A stretch of 47,180 nt of DNA from Pseudomonadota bacterium (GCA_023440825.1 JAEXRL010000010.1:1-47180), one strand, 5' to 3'. Numbered from the stretch's first letter, positions 15,033-23,956 are shown. Notes: a model not told the origin generated them from the sequence alone. Numbers and translations are program-made.

Positions 15033-16610
15033 ATGAGCCAGGCAAGTAATGTGTTGCTGCTTATTGAACGTACAAACAGTCAGGGCTCCTTATTGAAAAA
15101 GCTGGAGCAGTATGGCGCAAATACGGTATTACTCAATGGCCCAGCAGAACTGACTCAGGCTATTGTAGGTAGCGATGTAGACGTGTTGGTATTGCCCGTG
15201 GAATCTGGCTTCCTGCCTTTAGTCGTTGCTCGCCTGCACACTGAGTTCCCGAATCTAGGTTTGATTGTGTTGCCATGTGTTGAACCACTTGGCTTATCGG
15301 CGCAGTTATTGTTGACTGGTGCAGATGTATGCTTGGCACCTGATGTGGAAATTCCCGATATTCTGGCTTATGTGCATGCTGTGCGCCGTCGTCTGGGTAC
15401 GATTCAGGCGCAAACTATGGGCAAAGTGGTCGCTGTCAGCAAACAGTTAGAACAAGAAGATGATTGCTGGCGTTTACTGGAAAAAGGCTGGAGCATACAG
15501 GCTCCGAATGGGCAGGTTATGGAGCTGACCCACAGTGAGCGACAGCTGATGGATGCGTTCTCGCAAGCGATTGATGCGCGTCTTAGCCGTGAAGAGCTGA
15601 TGCGCGATAAGGGCATGAATATCACCGATAGTCGTGCTGTGGACTCGCTAATTAGCCGTTTACGTCGTAAAGCGCAGGCGCAAGGCCTAGCGTTGCCAAT
15701 TAAGTCTGTGCATGGCTGGGGCTATACCTTTGCGGGACGCCTAGTACAGGCAAATGGCAGAGGGGATAGCTTCGATACGGGTGTGCCCGCGTCAGTTATT
15801 ACACCCGTAGCAGATTCAGTCGACAGTTGGAGCCTGGTGCATTGGGTGGGGGAACTGGCGAGTCAAGCGACTCAGTTTCGCGATGCGTTAAGCTTTGCCT
15901 ACCAGGCGCAAATTAATGTCAACACAGGACAGATGAGTGGTGTTGATATTGAGGCTCAATGGTTATTGGGGGACGGGCAGCTCTACAGTTCACAACAAGT
16001 ATTTCAGTTGTTGCCTACTCAGCATTTAGTGCAGCAGGCACAAGAGTGTGTACAGCATGCCTTGTTCGAAGATATACAGTGCTGGTGGCAAGAATATGGC
16101 TTACGAGCGAATTATGTGTCGTTTAAGGTGACGCCGGATTATTTATTGCATGCCTACCGCGATATTATCAATATGGCGCGTCATTATCAGATAGATATCA
16201 GGACCATAGGTCTGGACCTAATGCTAAGTGCTGAGCAAACGATAAGTGAAGATATATTATCGGTGCTGAATTACTTGCGTTCGCATAATGTACGCGTTTA
16301 TTTGAATATTCAGCAATTGGTGGCGGAGCAATTAAGTATGTTACCGCGCTTGTCAGTGACAGGCATTAAGTTAGATACGCCTTTGCTACAACAGGCTCAG
16401 CTCGATAGCACACATAAAGTCAGTCTGGAGCTTGCGTTACAGCGTATGAGTGAGCTGGGTTTAGAAACAGTTGTGAAAGGGGTAGACAGTATTGAGTTGC
16501 GTGAGTTGGCATTAAGTATGGAGACCACGCATTATCAGGGCTTGTTGACCTCAGACTCTATGTCTAGAGATGCTTTTTTGCTGACACTGGCGTGTAATGA
16601 GCAAGCCTGA
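15033..16610 (+). CDS. Pseudo-receiver / OmpR-type winged-helix regulator with degenerate EAL domain
   Basis: A 525-residue protein of unusual design. Residues about 1-120 resemble a CheY-like receiver (VLLLIERTNSQGSLLKKLEQYGA, then VDVLVLPVES), but the phosphoacceptor Asp position appears to lack Asp. Residues about 145-240 form an OmpR/PhoB-type winged helix: LTHSERQLMDAF, LSREELM, VDSLISRLRRKAQ and SVHGWGYTF. Residues about 255-520 fit an EAL fold, but the signature residues are lost: DIEAQW for EALxR, LDLML for LELTE, VVKGVDS for IAEGVE. It is therefore probably a non-enzymatic transcription regulator, perhaps c-di-GMP responsive. I chose ATG 15033; a TTG at 15024 is less likely. A terminator follows. 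Confidence 0.82.
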   Translation: MSQASNVLLLIERTNSQGSLLKKLEQYGANTVLLNGPAELTQAIVGSDVDVLVLPVESGFLPLVVARLHTEFPNLGLIVLPCVEPLGLSAQLLLTGADVCLAPDVEIPDILAYVHAVRRRLGTIQAQTMGKVVAVSKQLEQEDDCWRLLEKGWSIQAPNGQVMELTHSERQLMDAFSQAIDARLSREELMRDKGMNITDSRAVDSLISRLRRKAQAQGLALPIKSVHGWGYTFAGRLVQANGRGDSFDTGVPASVITPVADSVDSWSLVHWVGELASQATQFRDALSFAYQAQINVNTGQMSGVDIEAQWLLGDGQLYSSQQVFQLLPTQHLVQQAQECVQHALFEDIQCWWQEYGLRANYVSFKVTPDYLLHAYRDIINMARHYQIDIRTIGLDLMLSAEQTISEDILSVLNYLRSHNVRVYLNIQQLVAEQLSMLPRLSVTGIKLDTPLLQQAQLDSTHKVSLELALQRMSELGLETVVKGVDSIELRELALSMETTHYQGLLTSDSMSRDAFLLTLACNEQA

Positions 16611-16658
16611 GTTCAGGCAAGTTTCAATTGTGTTGGGTATGCTGAAAAGATGGATCTG

Positions 16659-16685
16659 AAAACTGCTCGTCGAGCAGTTTTTTTT
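16659..16685 (+). terminator. Rho-independent terminator
   Basis: AACTGCT (16661-16667) pairs with AGCAGTT (16673-16679) around CGTCG, flanked by A residues on the left and followed by a run of eight T (16678-16685). It ends the regulator gene whose stop is at 16610. Confidence 0.9.
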
Positions 16686-16928
16686 GTCTTTTGTTAAGAG
16701 CTTAGACCTCGTTCACGAAATGGCTGATTTGTTTTGTGCCACATAACACGGTGGCTGGCGTTGCGCTTATATAAAAATAATTCGTGTTTAGGAGAAAATT
16801 ATCGTCCTATGAGAGGATGTTGAGCCACTATTTTTATAAGCTCTCCTTATATAGAAAACACCGCGAAAAATGGCCAGTTTTAGCTCTATACTGTTTACTT
16901 CGCAGTAAAAATTGAAACGGGGGCGGTA
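16686..16928. promoter_or_regulatory. AT-rich upstream region of the periplasmic esterase gene, with an imperfect inverted repeat
   Basis: GCTTATATAAAAATA (16765-16779) and TATTTTTATAAGC (16829-16841) form an imperfect inverted repeat about 50 bp apart. The region is AT-rich and should contain the promoter of the gene at 16929. I looked for a Fur box and found no convincing one. A good ribosome binding site (GGGGGCGG) precedes ATG 16929. Confidence 0.35.
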
Positions 16929-18518
16929 ATGCGTTTTAGGGCGTGGGCTTTTAGGTATTTGGCAGGGGTAGTATTGGCTTTTTGTGGGGCTGTACAGGCA
17001 GCGCCATTCGAAGCAGAAGGCCATCTGCAGTCTAATGAGCAACATGAACGCTTACTGCTTTTAAACCGTGGTGATTATGTCCAGGGAAACTGGCAGCAAG
17101 ATGAGGCAGTTAGCCTGCATTTGTTTGATCCACAGGGTACGCCTTGGCGAGATTTGAGCTTGCCATCTGAAAAGCACGGTGAGTTTGGCTTTGTGGCCGC
17201 CCAAGACGGTGAGTATCGCTTGCGGCTGACGGGGCAGGGCAATTATCAGTGGACTATTACCCAGATAGTACCTTTGGATGAGCAGCAGGATTTGGTTAAA
17301 ACGCCTTTGCAAAGTGATTTGATTTTGCAGTGGCAGCGACGCTTGCAAACAGGTGAGGGCACGGACGCTTTTTGGGCACAAATCAAAAAAGTCGGCAGTC
17401 CTTTGGTAGAGCGTTTAAGTAGCAGCCACGACAGAGTGACGTTTGTATGGCGTGGTGCTCAGCGTAGTGTGCAGTTACGCGGCGGTCCTGGCTTGCTGGA
17501 CGGAGGGCAGTTACACCGTTTGGCAGATTCCGACATCTGGTACGTGACGTACGACATACCCCGCGATGCTTTATTCAGTTATCAGCTTGCCCCTGACACG
17601 CCTCAGGGCGTAACAGGCAAAACGGCCGCACGTTCTACCTTGCAAGCGGACCCTTACAATCCACGACGTCTTTATCCCACTGTTCGGGATAATTTTAGAA
17701 ATCGTTCTGTGCTGTCATTAAGTCGCGCACCACAAGCTTTGCTGGGGGATGATTCGGCTGCTCATATTGCTCAAGGTCGTTTGCAGTCATTCGAGTTCAA
17801 TAGTGTCATTTTAGAAAATCAGCGTACGGTACGTATATATACGCCACCTGTGGCAGAGGGGCAAAACATTGAGCATGTGATGGTGTTATTGGATGGCGAG
17901 GACTATTTAAAAATAGTGAATGCGCCCGCCATGGTCGATACGCTAATGCGAGAGGGCAAGATTGCGCCAGTGCAGCTGGTGCTGGTGGGCAATGCCAAGG
18001 CCCCTGCTCGGGTCCGTGAGCTACCCCCTCATAAGCCAGATTTTGTCGAGTTTCTGGATCAGGAGCTTTTGCCCTGGATGGCTGAGCATGGCGTTCAGGC
18101 CAGTCGTGAAAATACCATTATTGCTGGCTCCAGCTATGGCGGTCTGGCCGCCTTAAATGCGGGCTTAAATCTTCCCCAACATTTTGGCAAGGTGCTCAGT
18201 ATGTCGGGCTCGTTTGGGTGGGGGCCACAGGCCGGGCCAGCGGAGTGGCTAGTGCGTCAGTTTGTAGAACGCGAGCGTGTGCCGATTGATGTATATATGA
18301 GCGCCGGGCTGTATGAGGATGTCAGTGCCAGTCAGGGAGTCAGCTTGTTACGGGCGAATCGGCATATGTATGATGTGTTACGCGCTAAGGGATATCCTGT
18401 GCAGTACACGGAGTCGCCGACTGCGCATGGTTTTATTTCCTGGGATCGCGTTTTACCCCAAGGGTTGGAGTACTTTTTGGGCAAGGCGGCTCAGCAGCCT
18501 GATGCTGCTGAGAACTAA
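16929..18518 (+). CDS. Periplasmic enterochelin-esterase-like hydrolase
   Basis: A 529-residue protein with a Sec signal peptide (MRFRAWAFRYLAGVVLAFC, cleavage near VQA-AP). The first 130 or so residues resemble a pre-peptidase-like beta domain (LHLFDPQGTPWRDL). Next come an enterochelin esterase N-terminal domain (about 170-280: VTFVWRG, DIWYVTYDIPRDALFSYQL) and an esterase D-type alpha/beta-hydrolase (about 295-520) with nucleophile GSSYGG and the C-terminal His in TAHGFISW. Fes-type enzymes hydrolyse ferric enterobactin to free iron; a signal peptide suggests periplasmic action as for PfeE-type enzymes. It is convergent with the siderophore operon, ending 13 bp from entA. Confidence 0.87.
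   Translation: MRFRAWAFRYLAGVVLAFCGAVQAAPFEAEGHLQSNEQHERLLLLNRGDYVQGNWQQDEAVSLHLFDPQGTPWRDLSLPSEKHGEFGFVAAQDGEYRLRLTGQGNYQWTITQIVPLDEQQDLVKTPLQSDLILQWQRRLQTGEGTDAFWAQIKKVGSPLVERLSSSHDRVTFVWRGAQRSVQLRGGPGLLDGGQLHRLADSDIWYVTYDIPRDALFSYQLAPDTPQGVTGKTAARSTLQADPYNPRRLYPTVRDNFRNRSVLSLSRAPQALLGDDSAAHIAQGRLQSFEFNSVILENQRTVRIYTPPVAEGQNIEHVMVLLDGEDYLKIVNAPAMVDTLMREGKIAPVQLVLVGNAKAPARVRELPPHKPDFVEFLDQELLPWMAEHGVQASRENTIIAGSSYGGLAALNAGLNLPQHFGKVLSMSGSFGWGPQAGPAEWLVRQFVERERVPIDVYMSAGLYEDVSASQGVSLLRANRHMYDVLRAKGYPVQYTESPTAHGFISWDRVLPQGLEYFLGKAAQQPDAAEN
18490..18512. other. Perfect hairpin at the junction of convergent genes
   Basis: CTCAGCAGC (18490-18498) and GCTGCTGAG (18504-18512) form a 9-bp stem with a 5-nt loop, overlapping the last codons of the esterase gene. 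There is no T-tract on either side, so it is not a standard terminator. It may protect transcript ends or limit readthrough between the convergent genes. Confidence 0.45.
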
Positions 18519-18531
18519 GCCTCAGATCATG

Positions 18532-19308
18532 TTATTGATCCAAGGTAGCTCCGCCATCTACTCGCAGATCGTGCAAGGTGATGTGTCTTGCCTGTTCAGA
18601 TAACAAAAACAAGATAGATTGTGTGATGTCCTCTGGGGTAGCAATACGTGCCAGGGGAATACCAAGACGAAATTGTTCGGGAGCGCCTGCAATCACCGCT
18701 TCGCGCGAGCTGCCTTGTGCCCACATGGCCTGCTGCATGGCTGTGTCGGTGGAGCCCGGTGACACGATATTAACGCGTATGCCGTACTCGGCAAGTTCCA
18801 GCCCCAGGCAGCGACTTAACTGCGTGACGGCAGCCTTAGAGGCTGCGTAAGCGCCCATGCTAGCCCGTGGTGTGGTGGCTGCATTGGAGCTGACATTCAC
18901 AATGGCTCCCTGGCGGCGCTCTATCATGCATGGTACGACAGCCTTACAGACGTTAAAGACGCCTTGTGTATTCACTGCAAATGTGCGTTCCCACTGCTCG
19001 GGGCTTAGTTCCCAGAGCTTGCCCATTTGTAAGATCCCAGCGACGCAGACCAGTTTATCTATAGGTCCCAAACTGGCCTGAGCCTGTCGAACAGCCTGCT
19101 CAACAGCCTGATAATCGCTGACATCTACGGCGTATGCAAGGAGTTGTCCAGGGTATTGTGAGGCGAGCTTTTCCAGTTGTTCGGTTTTTTGATCTAGGCC
19201 AATAAGCCGTGAGCCCTGACGTAAGAGTTGCTCAGTGAGTTGGGCTCCAATGCCGCTGTTGGCGCCGCTAATGAGTATGCATTGAGCGGTGAATTCAGAC
19301 AGGTTCAT
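18532..19308 (-). CDS. entA: 2,3-dihydro-2,3-dihydroxybenzoate dehydrogenase
   Basis: This short-chain dehydrogenase makes 2,3-dihydroxybenzoate (DHB) with NAD as acceptor, the last step of DHB synthesis. The 258-residue protein has the cofactor motif GANSGIG, the NVSS segment with the catalytic Ser nearby, and YAASK with catalytic Tyr and Lys. SDR proteins are hard to assign by sequence alone, but the position directly after entC and entB settles the role. The gap to entB is 7 bp. It is the last gene of the siderophore operon. Confidence 0.92.
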   Translation of the reverse strand: MNLSEFTAQCILISGANSGIGAQLTEQLLRQGSRLIGLDQKTEQLEKLASQYPGQLLAYAVDVSDYQAVEQAVRQAQASLGPIDKLVCVAGILQMGKLWELSPEQWERTFAVNTQGVFNVCKAVVPCMIERRQGAIVNVSSNAATTPRASMGAYAASKAAVTQLSRCLGLELAEYGIRVNIVSPGSTDTAMQQAMWAQGSSREAVIAGAPEQFRLGIPLARIATPEDITQSILFLLSEQARHITLHDLRVDGGATLDQ

Positions 19309-19315
19309 AGTGATT

Positions 19316-19963
19316 TTATTTCCGCTCTGCAGTGAGTGCTTGAGTAATTTGTGCGCAGTTCAGGCTGACGCCACAACGTTGAGAAACGTATTTAATGGCC
19401 ATGAGGTGCTCGTCCAAGGAAAAGTCGGCGGTGGCATCAATCGTAAAAAATGGCTGTATGTCTTGCATGAATGCTTCTAAAGCGGTGCTCAGGCAACCGA
19501 TGTGTGCATAAATGCCGGTGATAATGAGTTGGTCACGGCCGGCCAGACGTAATTGCTCGCGAAAATCGGAACGCTGGAAAGCGCTATAACGCCATTTGCA
19601 CAGCATGATGTCGTCCTCATCGGGAGCGAGTGCCGCGGTGGTGGCTTGTAAATGGTGTTGGCTCGAGTCGGTGAGGCCCGGTCCCCAAAAATCATTCAGT
19701 AAGGCGCGATCTGCAGGCGCTTGTTCAGTAGGCTGGGCCGTGTAATACACGGGAATGCCCAGTGATTTACAGAGTGTTTTAAGCTGCGCGATATTTTGGA
19801 TCAGTTGTGGGATGGGTTCACTGGCAACATCGTATTTGCTGAGAAAGTAATCCTGCATATCATGGATAAGCAAAGCGCAGCGATCCGCCTGCGGTAGCCA
19901 GTCGACTTTATTGCTGACGGGCTGTTGAGGAAGTGGGTAGCTGGGTAGGGCGTGGATTGTCAT
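19316..19963 (-). CDS. entB: Isochorismatase (EntB-type, without carrier domain)
   Basis: Hydrolyses isochorismate to 2,3-dihydro-2,3-dihydroxybenzoate and pyruvate. ATG 19963 (MTIHALPSYPLPQ) fits the EntB/DhbB N-terminus; the longer frame runs into entC. The product is 215 residues with ALLIHDMQDYFL (catalytic Asp), KWRYSAFQRSDF and GIYAHIGCLSTA. E. coli EntB is about 285 residues because it carries a C-terminal aryl carrier domain; here that domain is absent and a separate carrier gene lies at 27927-28169. The start is 10 bp after the entC stop. Confidence 0.94.
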   Translation of the reverse strand: MTIHALPSYPLPQQPVSNKVDWLPQADRCALLIHDMQDYFLSKYDVASEPIPQLIQNIAQLKTLCKSLGIPVYYTAQPTEQAPADRALLNDFWGPGLTDSSQHHLQATTAALAPDEDDIMLCKWRYSAFQRSDFREQLRLAGRDQLIITGIYAHIGCLSTALEAFMQDIQPFFTIDATADFSLDEHLMAIKYVSQRCGVSLNCAQITQALTAERK

Positions 19964-19973
19964 AAGAGATCGC

Positions 19974-21179
19974 TTATAAAGTGTGAATGGTTTCGCTAAG
20001 GCCCAAGGCATTTAATAAGGTCATCAGCTTATTACCGGTTTCTATACGTTCTGATCGTGGGTCTGAGCCGGCTACGATGCCAGCGCCTGCAGACAGGGTT
20101 AACTGACGTTGCTGGTAATGTGCACAACGTATGGCTACGGCCCACTCGCCATTCCCGGCTTGATCCATCCAGCCTAAGGCACCCGCAAAAAACTGACGTT
20201 CAAAGGGTTCGAGTTGCTCTATCGTGCTCATGGCGCCAAGGGTAGGCGTGCCACATACCGCTGGCGTGGGGTGCATAGCGAGCGCTAATTCCAATGAGCT
20301 GGTATGGGTGTTTTTTAAGCGCCCTCGGATACGGGTGGACAGGTGCCACAGGTTACGAGTACTGGTCAGGCTGGGACCGTCGGGTATCTCTAGATCGGTA
20401 CAGTATTGGCTGAGCACCTTGATGACGTCATCAATGACTAGCGCATGTTCATGTCTGTCTTTGCTAGAGTGCAGTAATTGTTGTGCCTGTTCTTGATCGG
20501 TCTGCGGGCAAGCATGGCGTGCGCAGGTACCGGCTAAGGGGTTAACGTAAACTAGATTTTCCGTGCGCTGAACTAGTAATTCAGGGCTGGCACCTAAAAA
20601 AGTTTCGGGGTCGTGTTGCGGTGATGTGGTGCACAAGGGCAGGGCATAGGTGTAGCCGTGTGGATTGCTATGCAGCATATTGTGTAATACGGTGCGTCGA
20701 TCCAGAGGCTGATGTAGCTGTATTAATAGGCGGCGCGCTAATACGAGTTTAGTGATGTCGGTGTCGGCAATGATTTTTAAGCCTGTGGCGACCATTTTTT
20801 CGTAGTCTTCACCGCTAGGAAGTAAATGGTGCTGTACCACTTGATTGCTGGATAGCTGACTTTGTGCGTGCTGCGGACGTTGTAGGGGGCCGCTAAGCTG
20901 ATAGCTTTGCGGCACTCGGAAAAAGCTGGATTTATTAGGATTAAATGGCACGGCACCTAGACAAATAGGTGGCTGGCTGCTTGTGTTAGCCGCTTGTTCA
21001 AGTAAGCCGTTGACGCGTTCCAGCAAGCGTCCATCATGGTTGTCAGCGTGGCTGTATGAAGCCGTGCCCTGCGCTAATAAACTGCAGGACGGAGACGCAA
21101 AGAGGCTGCTGTCAGGCAGGTAGTCGTGTAACCAGTTTTCGACGCTAAGCAGTTCTGTTGAGGTAGTGGGAATATGCAT
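19974..21179 (-). CDS. entC: Isochorismate synthase
   Basis: Converts chorismate to isochorismate, the first committed step of DHB synthesis. It is a chorismate-utilising enzyme related to TrpE, with KLVLARRL, FLGASPELLV, PLAGTCARH, HLSTRIRG, HPTPAVCGTPT, RQFFAGALGWMD and SAGAGIVAGSDPRSE. The HPTPAVCG signature separates isochorismate synthases from anthranilate synthases. I chose ATG 21179 (MHIPTTS) with GAGTG upstream; a GTG at 21188 would add three residues. Length is 401 residues. It draws on the same chorismate pool as trpE in this window. Confidence 0.94.
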   Translation of the reverse strand: MHIPTTSTELLSVENWLHDYLPDSSLFASPSCSLLAQGTASYSHADNHDGRLLERVNGLLEQAANTSSQPPICLGAVPFNPNKSSFFRVPQSYQLSGPLQRPQHAQSQLSSNQVVQHHLLPSGEDYEKMVATGLKIIADTDITKLVLARRLLIQLHQPLDRRTVLHNMLHSNPHGYTYALPLCTTSPQHDPETFLGASPELLVQRTENLVYVNPLAGTCARHACPQTDQEQAQQLLHSSKDRHEHALVIDDVIKVLSQYCTDLEIPDGPSLTSTRNLWHLSTRIRGRLKNTHTSSLELALAMHPTPAVCGTPTLGAMSTIEQLEPFERQFFAGALGWMDQAGNGEWAVAIRCAHYQQRQLTLSAGAGIVAGSDPRSERIETGNKLMTLLNALGLSETIHTL

Positions 21180-21202
21180 AAAAGACACTCAAGGCCGTCG
21201 CT

Positions 21203-21222
21203 GCACCGCCCGTAGGCGGTGC
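21203..21222. other. Perfect intergenic hairpin between the yncE-like gene and entC
   Basis: GCACCGCC (21203-21210) and GGCGGTGC (21215-21222) form a GC-rich 8-bp stem with a 4-nt loop. It lies between the yncE-like stop (21232) and the entC start. No T-tract follows on either strand. A processing or stabilising role that separates expression of the upstream genes from entC-B-A is possible. Confidence 0.5.
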
Positions 21223-21231
21223 GGCAAGCGC

Positions 21232-22632
21232 TTACTTCTTCAATTGAACGCGGCTTAGGCGGTCACCTTGTGGATCGTCTTTGCCCTGTGATTTATTCAG
21301 TACGTAGGCATTGCCTTGCCCGTCCAGACTGACGTGATTAGGCAGAGTGCCCAGATTCAGGTTGGCCAAGATTTTTCCATCAGCTTGTAGTACGGTCAGT
21401 GTTCCCGCCCCACGACTGACAGCATATGCAAGGTCTGTCTTGGCGTCATAGACCACATTTAAAGCACCGGCGCCAATTTCAATGTTGTGCAGTATGCTGC
21501 CGTCTTTGGTGTCGACGATTAATACATTGTCGCTACCTTGGCTAGCCACGTAGGCGTGGCCGCGCTTGCTATCTATTCCTACGCCCGAGGCAGCGATGGC
21601 ACCGGGCAGTGGGTATACGCTGATGTCCTGGCTATTGAGGTCGATGATGAACAACTCATTGGTGTTCATGGACACGGTGTAAAGCTTACCTTGTGCTGTA
21701 TCCAAGGCCAGGCTCATTGGGCTGGGGCGCTCTCGGCTAGCCGACTGCAGGGTGATCGCTGGTAGCGCAGTAAGCGCTTTAGTATCAAAAACCGCGATGG
21801 TAGGCGAGCCCGGTGTAGACACATAAGCACGTTGTTTCTGACTGTCGATAATCACATCGCGAGCGTGGCTAGCGGAGCCGCTATCAAATTGCTTGAGCAA
21901 GGATAAGTCTGACTGTTTATAAACGGCCACTGTGCCACTGCGGGTGTTGGTGACCCAAACGGTGTCTTGTGCATCATCGACTGCGACGCCATATACCGCT
22001 TGTACTTGGCCATCATCTCGCCCTTGTTGTGCGGCGGGTGTGATGCTGGTGATGGTTTGCAGGGTTTTAGGATTAACTTTAAGAAGTTGCGACTCGCGCA
22101 CAGGCGGACGACCTATGGCAGAGGTGACAAAAATAGCGTCGTTCTTCTGGCTATAAGCGCTTTGGTATACCCCAGTTACGAGTGATTCACTTGTGACGGT
22201 GAATTTGTCTTGGCCGCTTTCGGGAAACTTTGTTGATACTTTAAGTTTAAAGATACTGGCAGCAGAAGGCTCAGTGGCTTGTACGACGATGGCATGTTGA
22301 CCAGATTTTGCATCGGCTGGCAGTGTGATGCTGGTACTGAAATTGCCTTTGTCATCGACTTTGATGGCATCACTGATTAAAGAGTGACCATTTTGCAGGA
22401 GCAGGACCTGTTGGCCAGGAGTGAAGCTGCGGCCATTAAGGTTGACGGTGGCCCCGGCATAATGTGTGCCAGGAGCAGTCACCATGCCGCTAAAGTTTGG
22501 GTCAGCTTGATCAAAAGCTGCCGCCGCATAGGCATTGCTTAAGCTTAGGCCTAATGTTGCCAGCATAAAACCTGTTTTTTTCAACCAAACAGCCGATTTA
22601 TGTTTTCTGCCATTGATATTGATTTGCATCAT
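21232..22632 (-). CDS. YncE-like periplasmic beta-propeller protein
   Basis: A 466-residue secreted protein with a Sec signal peptide (ending near NAYAAAAF). Residues about 45-140 look like an Ig-like domain (GATVNLNGRSFTPGQQVLL). The rest is a seven-bladed type beta-propeller with repeated YVT-like elements: TVWVTNTRSGTVAVY, RAYVSTPGSPTIAVFD, HAYVASQGSDNVLIVDT, LAYAVSRGAGTLTVL. E. coli YncE is a periplasmic propeller of uncertain role, reported as iron-responsive as I recall. Its position between the exporter and entC suggests a role in periplasmic handling of the siderophore or of iron. The ribosome binding site AAGGAAC is good. Function unproven. Confidence 0.8.
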   Translation of the reverse strand: MMQININGRKHKSAVWLKKTGFMLATLGLSLSNAYAAAAFDQADPNFSGMVTAPGTHYAGATVNLNGRSFTPGQQVLLLQNGHSLISDAIKVDDKGNFSTSITLPADAKSGQHAIVVQATEPSAASIFKLKVSTKFPESGQDKFTVTSESLVTGVYQSAYSQKNDAIFVTSAIGRPPVRESQLLKVNPKTLQTITSITPAAQQGRDDGQVQAVYGVAVDDAQDTVWVTNTRSGTVAVYKQSDLSLLKQFDSGSASHARDVIIDSQKQRAYVSTPGSPTIAVFDTKALTALPAITLQSASRERPSPMSLALDTAQGKLYTVSMNTNELFIIDLNSQDISVYPLPGAIAASGVGIDSKRGHAYVASQGSDNVLIVDTKDGSILHNIEIGAGALNVVYDAKTDLAYAVSRGAGTLTVLQADGKILANLNLGTLPNHVSLDGQGNAYVLNKSQGKDDPQGDRLSRVQLKK

Positions 22633-22690
22633 TGTTCCTTGTGTTGGCTGGGCGACATAGGACGCGTACAGCCGAGAAAATAAATCTGGA

Positions 22691-23953
22691 TCAGGATGTA
22701 CGAGTAGTGGCGTCGGATTCCTGGTGTTCCAGTGTGCGCAGGCTGCTATTGAACAGGCCGAATAAGCCAGCCAAGCTGCTACAGGCTAAACCACCTAGTA
22801 AGAAAGCCAGTGCTGGATTAAAAACTCGTGACATGAGCCCCATTTGCACATTACCCAAGGCTTGTCCCATGGAGTATTGGGTCATCCATAAGCTGGAGAC
22901 ACGTCCGAGCAGATGGTCTGGGGTGTGACGCTGTACTAAGGTCATGCGCAAGATTTTTGATACGGTGTCGGCGGCACCCATCAGTGTTAGGCATGCTAAG
23001 GACCAGTACAGGGTTTGGTAAGCTGGCAGGGCAGCAACGGCTAGGCCCCAGAGTAAAACGGCGAGCACAATAATACGGCCTGGGCGGGCGGTGTTACGGC
23101 ACCAGCCACTGGATAAAGCCGCCAAGGTAGCGCCTACCGCCGGGGCAGCGTATAGCAGGCCAGTGGCTTGTGATCCCAGCGATAAAACATGCTCGCCCCA
23201 CTCAGGCATCAAAGCCATGGGGGTGGCCAGAAACAAGGCACCCAGATCAATCAGCAGCAAGGTGCGTAATAGAGGGTGGTGGCGAACAAACTTAAAACCA
23301 TCTGCCAAAGCTTGTAAGGGAGCCTGGGGAGGACGTTCAGCCTGGTTTTGTGGCGGTAGCGAGGGTAAGGCGCGTAGCAGGAAAGGGGTGATCAGCACGC
23401 CTGCCAGGACAATGACATAGCAGAAAATCAGACCAGGCCCAGAAATCAGCACGCCAGCCAAAGCGGGGCCTATGATGCCCCCTACTTGCATGGCTAAACC
23501 GGACAAGGCCGCTGCTGCAGCGAGCTTATCGCGACCAACCAAGGCCGGCACTGCTGCCATCATGGCCGGCACACTGATGCCGCCCGCCGCTCCACCTATG
23601 GCGGCTGCGACATAAATAGGCCAGACCTGAGGAGCGGGTATGAGCGCATTGATCACAAAAATTACGACGCTTAGCACATACACGCTGCGTGACCACAGCA
23701 TGAGTAAACGTCTGTCCATGCGATCCGAGAGCACGCCACCAACGATCAGGGCGCTGACCATGGGCACGGCCATGGATACGTTGAGCATGGATACGGCAAA
23801 GCTAGATTGGGTAAGCTCAAAAATTTGGATGCTGGCGGCAACCAGCAGCATGCCAGTGACCAGCACTGTTGCCGTTCGTGCGGCGTAGGCATAGCGAAAG
23901 CCACGGCTGACTCGCAAAGGCGAGATGTCAATCAGGAAGCGTTGCAGAGCCAT
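22691..23953 (-). CDS. entS: EntS-like MFS siderophore exporter
   Basis: A 420-residue MFS transporter with about 12 hydrophobic segments. It resembles E. coli EntS along its length: the N-terminal LSPLRVSRGFRYAYAAR-like start, VGGVLSDRMDRRLL (the A-motif in loop 2-3), PALVGRDKLAAAAAL, GLLYAAPAVGATLAALSSGW and TPDHLLGRVSSLW. EntS exports enterobactin to the periplasm. The gene starts 3 bp after the stop of the EntF-like synthetase, which supports the same role here. Confidence 0.88.
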   Translation of the reverse strand: MALQRFLIDISPLRVSRGFRYAYAARTATVLVTGMLLVAASIQIFELTQSSFAVSMLNVSMAVPMVSALIVGGVLSDRMDRRLLMLWSRSVYVLSVVIFVINALIPAPQVWPIYVAAAIGGAAGGISVPAMMAAVPALVGRDKLAAAAALSGLAMQVGGIIGPALAGVLISGPGLIFCYVIVLAGVLITPFLLRALPSLPPQNQAERPPQAPLQALADGFKFVRHHPLLRTLLLIDLGALFLATPMALMPEWGEHVLSLGSQATGLLYAAPAVGATLAALSSGWCRNTARPGRIIVLAVLLWGLAVAALPAYQTLYWSLACLTLMGAADTVSKILRMTLVQRHTPDHLLGRVSSLWMTQYSMGQALGNVQMGLMSRVFNPALAFLLGGLACSSLAGLFGLFNSSLRTLEHQESDATTRTS

Positions 23954-23956
23954 AAC

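Noticed and set aside
16686..16928. A Fur box upstream of the periplasmic esterase
   Set aside because: AT-rich stretches resemble half sites only; no 19-bp match as good as those at 35074 or 29818 was found.
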